This document shows positions 21,229 through 29,561 of a stretch of 64,000 nucleotides of DNA, one piece after another. Within the stretch, counting starts at the first letter, position 1, and each line of letters opens with the position of its first letter. Location: the NCBI GenBank assembly GCA_002104935.1, contig MCGT01000007.1, positions 372,001 to 436,000 of the forward strand, written 5' to 3'. Both the position numbers and the translations under genes were made by a program. This DNA is from Hesseltinella vesiculosa (Eukaryota > Mucoromycota > Mucoromycetes > Mucorales > Cunninghamellaceae). A model generated the notes under the pieces. The model made no database searches. It saw only the letters and a program-made list of their open reading frames with translations, and was not told the origin of the DNA.

Positions 21229-21365
21229 AAATGCTGCACACCACTTTTGAGAATACAGCAAATGCATGAATGGTGATACCACTGAAAAAATCTGGTTGAT
21301 TGGTGAGGGTTTCCCAATCAGCGTTTGATCAGTTTCGTTTTAGCACATCTAACTGAACCTCCATT
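21229..21365 (+). repeat. Dispersed repeat family 1, copy 3 (truncated, head-to-head with copy 2)
   Basis: Reads ATGCTGCACACCACTTTTGA, AATGCATGAATGGTGATACC, CTGAAAAAATCTGGTTGATT, AATCAGCGTTTGATCAGTTT and TTAGCACATCT, and stops where full copies continue. It forms an inverted pair with copy 2. Confidence 0.65.
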
Positions 21366-22104
21366 TTTTCAGTATTTTGGCAGCAGCGCCTGTTTTTGTG
21401 CCTTTGGCTTGCGGGCCAACCTCCCTTTCTATTTTTTTTTTTTTTTGGAAGCGTCTGTTCTCTTAGCCAGGAAAAGCCCAAATATCCATTCTCCCTCTAT
21501 TCCGATGGCACCATTAGAAATCTAACCTTCACAGCTACCTATAGAAGCAAACGGATCGGGTCATTTGCTTTTTTTTTTTTTTCAGTCAAGAATTATGTGA
21601 AGAGAGGCATTTAAACATTTTTATTGTGGTTTTTGGCCGTTCTTTTTTTGATTCTCTTTTCTCTACTCTTTTTTTAATTTCAAGCTTGACACCGAATGAG
21701 CTGTCGGTATGTCAACAAAAAGGATTGGTACACCAAGCAGCCAATTCCAAGAGGAGAGAGACAGGCAGCCACCTCCCTTTTGCAATCCAGGTGGAAGCAG
21801 AGAGACAACCAAATCAAGGCGCCTCCACGCCAAGAAGCACAGCACCGAGCTGGCTGAAAACTAGATGGTTTCCTACGGCAAACACTTGCAACAACCAAAA
21901 ATAAAATATGATCATATGCAGGCGTACCACCAAAAGGGAAGCCTTTACTCCATCAAGACTCAGATGAGAAGAGTGAATTGTTGCTCTTTTTTCACATGTA
22001 TTATTTTTCAACGATTAGCGTAAAACGAGTATGCCAATAATAGATTACCTTGCGAGACGCCCAAGGTTATTTTTTATCAAAAAAAAAAAAAAAGGGTGCC
22101 ATCA
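21366..22104. other. Intergenic, repeat-rich, no gene recognised
   Basis: Several opposing open frames of 60-90 codons but none with motifs, introns or a convincing start context. T runs lie at 21431-21446 and 21570-21582. Confidence 0.3.
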
Positions 22105-22280
22105 ATTCAGGCCAAGCGCAACACGGGCTGGGAGGCAAGGACACCAAGTTTTGAAATAAAAGGGAGCAATGGCACAGTGCATAATCAAAGCATTACAGAG
22201 AAAAAGTGGTCGGTGAAAGCATTGGAAAGGATAGAGCCCAGTAAACCCCATCGGTAAAAGTTAAATTCGAGCAATCCAAT
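22105..22280 (+). repeat. Dispersed repeat family 3, copy 2
   Basis: Direct repeat of 15515-15680. Shared blocks include GGACACCAAG, TTTTGAAATAAAAGG, GCAATGGCACA, TAATCAAAGCATTA and AGAGAAAAAGTGGTCGGTGA. Confidence 0.6.
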
Positions 22281-22422
22281 CCACCAAGGAGTGTCACTAA
22301 TTTGAAAAAGACCATACGCCACTAAGCTTTCAGCGAGGTGACACGGGAATCATGTTGATATCTTGTCAAACCTGATCAATGTCCTCGAGAAAAAAAAATA
22401 GAAAGTCGTGAGATGAGGAAAG

Positions 22423-22455
<33 letters not shown>

Positions 22456-22751
22456 TGGCCCATTGCAAAAAATCGACCCACAATTTATTGAACCTCGGGA
22501 TTTGCTGTTTATGAAGAACCGTTGCTGAGTGAGAGTGACGGAATTTTAAGCATCCGAGCGCTGCGACCCAGGTGTCCAAGGTGTCGGCCCAGGTGAAACG
22601 CCTGTGGAAGGCGAGGACTAGATCCGCAGTGTGTAACAAATATTATGCACACTGATGCAAGAAGCCTTGTTCACCTTCAGTTGCGAAGTTGCCCCCTTTT
22701 TTTTTTTAAAAATTTGAAAAATGAAAAAAGTTCAACAATTTGTGAGTTTCA
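22281..22751. other. Intergenic with 28-A homopolymer
   Basis: Contains an A run of about 28 bases near 22423-22450. A minus-strand frame at about 22470-22639 has no recognised motif. Nothing else supported. Confidence 0.3.
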
Positions 22752-22913
22752 GCCATGGGGATCCAGTCAGGCAGATTTAATGGGGAATCAATGCTGGGCT
22801 GGCTGGGTTGCTCTGTAAGAGTAGGCAAGACATCCCAATAGGCCTGACAAGCTTCTAGTTGAGCAGTGATGAAGGTCATGACGTTGTTGTGTTTGGTGAT
22901 CCGTGACACTGAT
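22752..22913 (-). pseudogene. Captured fragment of METTL4 exon 1
   Basis: On the minus strand the segment encodes SVSRITKHNNVMTFITAQLE, then ACQAYWDVLPTLTEQPSQPS and PLNLPDWIPMA. This matches METTL4 exon 1 around 13452-13624 at nucleotide level (for example ACTGCTCAACTAGAAGCTTG), with a deletion of about 11 nt and substitutions. It carries no catalytic exon. At its upstream edge the sequence switches, within TCAGTGTCAC, to dispersed repeat family 2, so the fragment seems to have been moved with or into a repeat. Confidence 0.85.
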
Positions 22914-23012
22914 TGAGGAGATTTAGGAAGGAAAGGCTGTGGGCTTGTAAGCGGAAGAAAAGGGCAAAATAGGTTTGTCAGAGAAGGGGTATGCCAGAGC
23001 TTGTGCACGATC
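22914..23012 (+). repeat. Dispersed repeat family 2, copy 2
   Basis: Has GTGGGCTTGTAAGCGGAAGA, AAAGGGCAAAATAGG, AGAGAAGGGGTATGCCAGAG and CTTGTGCACGATCTTGG, shared with 6104-6265 and, reversed, with 23390-23565. Directly abuts the METTL4 fragment. Confidence 0.6.
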
Positions 23013-23084
23013 TTGGATTCAAAAAAGTTTGAGGTTATGGGCAACAATATCATCACCTATCCCGCTGATACGGATGATTAACTG

Positions 23085-23390
23085 CCTTACGACCCTCTTG
23101 CCTTGTCTTGCATATCGTCATGATCATGTCGTTGACGAGGAACCGCGCAACTTTTGGATGTCAAAGTCGCGGATGTTCCAATCATTTTCTTGAAGATGAA
23201 GTACATGTGCCGTGTCATCACGCTTGTTTCCATTGCAAGGATTGCCGCCAGACAATGACACCTGTGCAAATTAAAAAAAAACTAGGACGATTTTTACCCG
23301 CCTCTTTTTTTTTTTTTTTTTTCCTCAGCAGTGATGATATCATCAACAAACACTATGCTATTGTTCATGGTGCCAACCACAAGGTATTCA
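23085..23390 (+). pseudogene. Possible LIM-type zinc-finger gene relic
   Basis: The frame beginning near 23108 contains GCSNHFLEDEVHVPCHHACF followed by HCKDCRQTMTPVQI. HHACFHCKDC fits the LIM half-signature H-x2-C-x2-C-x2-C. After a T-rich stretch ending in CAG the frame continues DDIINKHYAIVHG, then runs into a family 2 repeat. No start, no complete domain and no continuation were found. Confidence 0.35.
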
Positions 23391-23565
23391 ATAGCATTTG
23401 CCAAGTGTCGCTTGTGCACAAACTCTGGCACACCCCTTCTCTGGCCTACCTGGTTTGCTCTTACTTCCGCTTACAAGCTCACAGACTTTCCTAGCCATGG
23501 CTTCTCAACCAGCCATTGTACGACCCAAATAAAACTATGTCTATACTCATTCACTATGCCTCTAT
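23390..23565 (-). repeat. Dispersed repeat family 2, copy 3
   Basis: In reverse orientation contains GACATAGTTTTATTTGGGTC, GGCTGGTTGAGAAG, CATGGCTAGGAAAGTCTGTG, AGCTTGTAAGCGGAAGTAAG and GGGGTGTGCCAGAGTTTGTG. This is the longest contiguous copy and shows the order of blocks. Confidence 0.6.
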
Positions 23566-24099
23566 GTTGACTAGCCATACACTCCTTTTTACCTCTCGTC
23601 ATTCGTTCACTCTGCCATTTTTTCTAATGACCTGTTCCTTCCAAATCGGGAATTGCGCCTTTCAACCGTCGTCATGGGTGAAAGCTCGCAACTGTTATTC
23701 AATCCGTCTGAAAATCAGGCTGTCACCTATAAAATATATCTTTTATAGGTGGTATCAAGCAAAAGGTCATAGCTCTCCTAGATCAAAAAGTCGATGTTTT
23801 TAGGATTCAGGCTTGGCCACCCGACAAGGCTCAAGCAAGCGGTCAGCGATTAAAAAGTCCGCGCCCTATTTTTTTTTTTTTTTTCCCTTTCTTTTACTCA
23901 CATCTCCTTCAACATTGGTCTCCAAGGTCAGGCTCCAAGCGCATTCGACAAGGATTCAAGAGTTGGGTTTAGCGATGACAACAATGCATGGCGGCATATT
24001 GATTTTTGAAAATAGATTTTTAATAAAGTAGCAGCAGCACATGTAAGATTCCCTGAAGCAACATGTTGGTTAAAATAAGGTTGGTTTTCAATGTGCAGA
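23566..24099. other. Intergenic, no gene recognised
   Basis: Short open frames only. A T run at about 23868-23884. A small AT-rich palindrome (CTATAAAATATATCTTTTATAG) is present near 23730-23750. Confidence 0.3.
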
Positions 24100-24470
24100 A
24101 CGCAATATAAATTTATGGCTGGCCCTTTGGGCCACCAGCCTAAATAAGTTTACTGGAAGCTTTGTTCTTTAAAACTCAGAATAAATATTCTTTCAGAATA
24201 TTTATTCTAGTTCTTTTGGGGAAGGAATTAACCTCCGGAAGGAACTAGTCCTTCTCGGGGGTTAGCTTTAAAACATTTACCCCAGGCGGTATACTGCCTG
24301 GGGAAAGTATTAGAAATCTTTGGCCTCAATAAATTTAGTCTTTCAGGCCGTTGTGCGGCCTGAAGATTTAGAAAAAAGATTAATTAATTCTTTAGTTTTT
24401 TCTGGGGTTACTTAATTAATTACCTATATTTAAATAGTTATTAAGTTATGGCTAAGGGTGTGAATCGTAA
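24100..24470. other. Hairpin-dense block resembling fungal mitochondrial intergenic DNA (possible NUMT)
   Basis: At least five stem-loops lie side by side in AT-rich DNA. 24117-24140: GGCTGG-CCC/GGG-CCAGCC. 24178-24208: perfect 14-bp stem around loop TTC. 24229-24264: TAACCTCCG/CGGGGGTTA stem plus GAAGGA/TCCTTC inner stem. 24280-24303: near-perfect 24-nt palindrome starting CCCCAGGC. 24340-24372: CAGGCCG/CGGCCTG stem. GC-rich stems in AT-rich background are typical of fungal mitochondrial intergenic DNA. Nuclear transfer is inferred; a mobile hairpin element is the alternative. Confidence 0.55.
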
Positions 24471-24782
24471 GCACAGACTCAATGTTCTGTTTTCTATGTG
24501 ATGTAGAGTAGGAGGTTAAGCCATTGACTTGTCATCGACGGCGCATTTATGCACAAGCTGACAGCGGCCTTCAACCAAGGCTGGATTGCATCGTTGATTT
24601 GACGAGGTGACGTTGCGGCATCGTGAATAGAAATGAGATATGACTCCTAAGTGAGGCTTTTCATTTACCTTTTTCACAGATCGTTGGAAGCCTCTGGCGG
24701 TTGGATGACAAGGTCAAAAAGCAGTAGAATAGGTGCCTATGAGTTGAGACGAGACCAGAAAAAAAATAAAAAAGAAAACAAC
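24471..24782. other. Intergenic, no gene recognised
   Basis: Nothing supported. It links the hairpin block to a family 1 repeat. Confidence 0.25.
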
Positions 24783-25180
24783 TACGCGGAAATTGATTAT
24801 GTCACTTCCTTCGTTTCGTAAAAAAAGAAGAAAAAAAAAAAAGCAAACACTGCACAGCACGTTTGGGTAATCAGATCAATGTGAAATTTTGCAAAAGTGC
24901 ACAAAACAATGAACGATGACGGTCCTGAAAAATACACGTCGATTGATGAAGATTAACGTGCCAAGTTTTGATCACTTTCGTTTTGACATCTCCGATCCAC
25001 CAGCTAAAAAAATGAAAAAATCGGTCATTTTCATCAGGGAACCCCCCAGGCCATCTGATCAAAAATCACAGCGCAAAATTGGTCTAAATAAATTCACCCC
25101 AAATTTTCCATGCTATTACAAAATGGTGAGAAATGACGTTTGTTAAAATTATAACTCTCTCAGGCAGCGTAGGGAAGTAC
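24783..25180 (+). repeat. Dispersed repeat family 1, copy 4 (near full length)
   Basis: The most complete plus-strand copy. Blocks in order: CTACGCGGAAATTGATTATG; A-rich run; GCAAACACTGCACAGCACG; AATCAGATCAATGTGAAATT; TCGATTGATGAAGATTAACG; TTTTGATCACTTTCGTTTTG; ACATCTCCGATCCACCAGCT; AGGGAACCCCCCAGGCCATC; TGATCAAAAATCACAGCGCA; AAATTCACCCC; TGAGAAATGACG; CTCTCTCAGGCAGCG. About 400 bp. No terminal inverted repeats are obvious and no ORF is conserved. Confidence 0.75.
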
Positions 25181-25642
25181 GACTAGGCTGACAAACATGC
25201 ACTTAATATGATTTCGCACACACTTGATTTTGCCTGCCTTGCTCGCGCACTTGAAAATTTCAGTGGTTTGTCCGATTGGGTCACCAGTCAAAAATACTTT
25301 TTCACATCTCTGGTGTACATCAACCAAGCAACGGAAAAGGAAGGGCCTCCCCTCTTCCATTTTGCATCCAGGCTTGAGTGACATTAGATAAGAGATACAA
25401 AAACATAAAATGCATTTATTGGATGGTTTCAAGCCCTGTGTAATGCTCATATCCGTGAATTTTCTGAACCTCCTCGTTCGTTTGATAAAAAGGTTGAAAT
25501 GCAGAGGTGGTTTTAATGCAGGACGCTCCCACTTTCCTTGAAAGGCGATGGAAACGACACTAAACGAAGGTCATTGAGACTTTCGATTGGCTTAAAGGGG
25601 AAGAAGGAAACGGATTTTAATGGTGGTTGCTAACCTTCAAAC
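25181..25642. other. Intergenic; right part belongs to the tandem duplication of the unnamed gene family
   Basis: About 25490-25642 repeats the sequence at 26865-27108 (AAAAGGTTGAAATGC, GGAAAGGCG, GAAGGTCATTGAGACTTTCG, GATTGGC), so the 3' flank of each tandem gene was duplicated with the gene. The rest shows no gene. Confidence 0.4.
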
Positions 25643-26823
25643 TCAAGAAAGTTTGGAGGTTGGGTGGAGGGGAGGGTTGTTGAGGGCGGCACGGATCGAC
25701 TTGAGAGTGCCGATGCGCAACTCACCATATTGGCGGTGCTGCATCGACACGAGGGTGTTGCTGCCGCCGTTGTCAATAGTCACCAAAATTGGCTGCCCTT
25801 CATTCTCAAATTGAGCACCAAGTTTTGAGCGAGCAATTTGCTCAAAAAGATCGCAGCGACCAAGGAGGATAGTTTCTGCAAGGAACTTGTCATTTTTTGA
25901 GAAGTTGCAAGCGAAATAGTTGGTCGTTGCGATTTTCATGGTGCCCAATTTGCCAATTGTTGTCAGGTACTTCTTGAATAGCAAGGGGGTGGCAGTGCGA
26001 TAGGGCAGCGATTTTGGTGGAGCGAGTTCTGTTGTGGTGGTGGATGGGCCGGCGGTATTTTGAAGTCGAACGTTTGGAGAGGGCGGAGTGGATGGATTTA
26101 ATCGGGTAGCAGTGGAAGGCTGCGCATCAGCAGGTTTTGATTGGCTGAGAATTCTTGCCTGCTCCAAGGCGGCCAGTGACGCTTGGTGATCAAGCTCTAT
26201 GACTTTTGCTTGCAGAGCAAACTCCTCCAACTTTCCTTTCAGCAACTCATTCCAAATAGCCTAGAAGAAATGTTAAATCGTACGCCATATCCAAAGCAGT
26301 TTTACCTCCTGTTCTTGCTGGTACTGTAATTTCACGGGATCTTGATTCAGCCCAAGGTACAATACATTGGGGTCACGAGCTGAGCTGCTCGGTGGGGAGG
26401 GAAGAGTTTCACCATTACAGAATTTGGCAAGTAAATCCATTTGGCTTTGGGGAATGTCTGTGCCAGTCAGAAGGCGAGGCGTGGGGACTTCAGGCGTGGG
26501 GAGAAGTTCAGGTTGAATGGTGCTGGCAAACTCGTTGAGTAAGGTTCGCAAGGAAGCTGATTGCTGCTGCGCTAAACGATCAACCATGCGACGATATTTG
26601 GTCTTCAAGTGATGTCGGCGGCGAGTATAAAGCTTGGGAGAATTGAGAGGTGTGTCTGGTGGGAAGAACATGTCGGGATCACTTCAGCAATGTCAGAATG
26701 TTAATGATCAGTAAGAAACAGACAAGTGGCAAATAAAAAGAAATACCTTCCATCTTCTTCTAAATATAGCCAGAAGAGCTTTTTGCGTATTGCGATCTTT
26801 TCAGACTCGGTGGGCTCCATCAT
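25643..26823 (-). CDS. Unnamed family protein, short form (FWLYLEE family)
   Basis: Function not recognised. Three exons, about 350 aa. Exon 1: MMEPTESEKIAIRKKLFWLY, then LEEDGR. Exon 2: MFFPPDTPLNSPKLYTRRRH, MVDRLAQQQSASLRTLLNEF, PELLPTPEVPTPRLLTGTDI, MDLLAKFCNGETLPSPPSSS and DPVKLQYQQEQE. Exon 3: AIWNELLKGKLEEF, HQASLAALEQ, a short Pro/Thr linker, and a C-terminal domain of about 110 aa (LLFKKYLTTIGKLGTMKIAT, NYFACNFSKN, RCDLFEQIARSK, STLVSMQHRQYGELRIGTLK-like) ending HPTSKLS. Compared with the neighbour at 27109-29360 it lacks the long DPRLQ repeat region. Exon edges are GT-AG. No signal peptide or membrane segment. Confidence 0.65.
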
Positions 26824-27108
26824 AACTCGTTTTCAAGAACGATACGAAGAAGAAAAAAAAAAGGGAAAAAAGGTTGAAATGCCGAATAGGTTTCATGCAA
26901 GACGCCCCCACCGCGAATGTGTAAAAAAGCTTCGCTTGTTTGGTTCCCCTTTTTTGAACTTTTTTTTTTTTTTTTTAAAAAAAAAGGCTTTCTTGGAAAG
27001 GCGGTGGAGACGCCACTGAATGAAGGTTATTGAGACTTTCCGATTGGCCCATAGTAGGGAAGAAGTGAGCGAATTTTATTGAATTTTTGACGGTTTCCAA
27101 ACGCAAAC

Positions 27109-29360
27109 TCAAGAAATTTTCTCGGGGGTTTGTTGGAGAGGATTGTTGAGGGCGGCACGGATCGACTCCAGAGTGCCAATGCGCAATTCACCAAATCGAC
27201 GATGTTGCATGGTCACAAGCGTAGATTTGCTGCTGTTGTCCGTCGTCAAAAGGAACTTTTGCTCCTCAAATTCAAAGCGAGCACCACGCTTAGATCGAGC
27301 AATTTCTCGGAAAAGATCACAAGGGCCAAGGAGGAGAGTTTCGCCAAGGTACTTCTCATTCTTGCGCATTTCGCAGGCAAAATACTTGGTCTTTTCTATT
27401 TTAATGGTGCCCAGTTTGCCTATGGTCGTCAGGTATTTTTTGAAGAGCAAAGGGTTGTCAGTGCGATATGATATTGACATTTGTGGAGGGAGAGGGGCGT
27501 GTCCCAGCTGAGGTTCTGTGGTAGGCAGGACTGATGCAGTGGCAATGTCGCTCCCCTTGAGGCGACTGGGGTGAATAAATGGTCCAGCGGGTTGGGGTGA
27601 GGGATCCAAAGCCGTGCGCGTTCGCTTTTTCTCCTGGAAAGTGGACGTCTCAGCCTTGGATGTTGATGGTCCATGTTGCTGAGCGTCAGCACCAGCTGAC
27701 CGCAACGACGAGGCGCAGACTTGCTCTTTCTTGGAGGATGGGTAGGGGCGTTTGGCCGGCGTGGTTTGCAGTGGTGTGATGGTGGAAGGAACGGCTGTAT
27801 CTTGAAGTAGCTGCGGTTGTTGCAATAATGCATGCTGGAATGCAAGTGCAATTTCCATGTTGGTGGTATCAGGATCGGCGGAAGAAGCACCCATGGCATT
27901 GGCAGTATACCAGGCTGTCACAAGGGACGTCATCATGGCAGGGGAGATATCCTTCAAGGACGACAACGAGGGTAAGGTGCTTATCATGTCCATGACAGTA
28001 GGCTGTTGTGCATTGGGGAAGACTTGGGTATTGGCATCGGCCACGCCGCCTTGAGAGTTTAGATGGTGCGGGTTCTGGGCATGAAAAGCCGTGGTCTGCT
28101 GCGATGCTGACACAAGGGCAGCCTGAAGCTGAAGGCACAGATCACGATTGTAATCAGCCGTTGTCGGGGTACCGGCGATAGACGACTGAGACGAAGACGT
28201 CAGCGACTGGTTTTGAAGTCGGGGATCACGGATGACTGAGATGTAGGTAGCGGTCTGCTGTGGTGGTGAAGAGACTGTCACGGATTGCGATTGCAGACGA
28301 GGATCCCTGGAAGCAGCGATATTGAGGGTGGCAGGCAGCTGCGGCGGTAATGCAGTTTGAGCTTGTAAACGCGGGTCTCGAGCGGCAGCTTGAAAAGTGG
28401 CTGGCTGTTGGTTTAGGAATGATGACAGAGTGGCTTGTGATTGCAGACGTGGATCTCGGGTGGAAGGAGGGGTATGGGCAAGAGGCTGCTGAGAGTTAGG
28501 GGTCAAAGCCTGAGACTGTAGGCGAGGGTCGTGTGGTTGGCTTGGGGCGGACGGACGAGCATACGCACGAATATCAGTGGGCTGTGTCTGAGGCATGGCA
28601 GAGCCAGAAGGCAGGGTGGATGGGTTTGGCCGGGTAGCTGTGGACGGCTGCGCAGCAGCAGGTTTTGATGGGTTGAAATATCTTCCCTGCTCCAAGGCGG
28701 CCAGTGACGCTTGGTGATCATGGTCTACGACTTTTGCTTGCTGATCAAACTCCTCTAACTTTCCTTTCACCAACTGATTCCAAATGGCCTTGAAGTGAGG
28801 TGTTAAATTATATGCCATAACAAATCCTGTCAAGTTTCAGTTTTACCTCCTGGTCTTGCTGGTATTGTAATTTCACAGGATCTTGATTCAGCCCATGGTA
28901 TAATTCATTGGGGTTATGAGATGAGCTGCTTGGTGGCGAGGGAAGAGTTTCGCCATTACAGAATTTGGCAAGTAAATCCATTCGGCTTTGGGGAATGTCT
29001 GTGCCAGTCAGAAGGCGAGGCGTGGGGATTTCAGGCGTGGGGAGAAGTTCAGGTTTGACGGTGCTGGCAAACTCGTTGAGTAAGGTTTGCAAGGAAGCAG
29101 CCTGATATTGCCCTAGACGATCAATCATACGATAATATTTGGTCTTCAAGTGACGTCGGTGGCGAGCATTAAAGTCGGGAGCATGGCGAGGGGTGTCGGC
29201 TGGGAAGAACATTTCGGTATCGCTTGACCGATGACAGGATGTTAGTGATCAGTAAGAAGCAGACACGATGCAGATACGAGAAATACCTTGCTCTTTCTTC
29301 TAAATGAAGCCAGAAGAGTTCTTTGCGTATTGCATTCATGTCAGTGTCGGTTTTCTCCAT
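27109..29360 (-). CDS. Unnamed family protein, long form with DPRLQ repeats
   Basis: Tandem paralogue of 25643-26823, about 720 aa, three exons. Exon 1: MEKTDTDMNAIRKELFWLHL. Exon 2: MFFPADTPRHAPDFNARHRR, PTPRLLTGTDIPQSRMDLLA, KFCNGETLPSPPSS and DPVKLQYQQDQE. Exon 3: AIWNQLVKGKLEEF and HQASLAALEQ, then a Pro/Ser/Gln-rich region. That region has five RDPRLQSQ-like motifs spaced about 25 aa apart plus one degenerate copy (RDLCLQLQ). Then SLSSLKDISPAMMTSLVTAW, a basic stretch (KRPYPSSKKEQ, EKKRTRTALD), and the shared C-terminal domain (LLFKKYLTTIGKLGTIKIEK, TKYFACEMRKNEKYLGETLL, PCDLFREIARSKRGARFEF, RRFGELRIGTLESIRAALNN). Basic stretches suggest a nuclear role (inference). Confidence 0.7.
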
Positions 29361-29561
29361 AATAAACCGCTGTTGGCAAAAGTCGAAACAAAGAAAAAAA
29401 AAGTTTGGAATGCCGCTGTGGTTTTTACTGAATGCGATCTGATCTTTTTTTTTACGATTTCTAATTTGTGCTCGTGTTCACACGAGTTGGATATATGTTG
29501 TGTAAAAACTATTAAGTAGCATGTACATTGCAGGAGGAGGGAGAAGAAAAAAGAGAGATGC

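Noticed and set aside
21029..21244. Open frames over the family 1 repeats (also 24916-25146 and 52223-52537)
   Set aside because: The frames share peptide-like text only because the DNA repeat is shared. Stops and frame differ between copies, so a conserved protein is unlikely.
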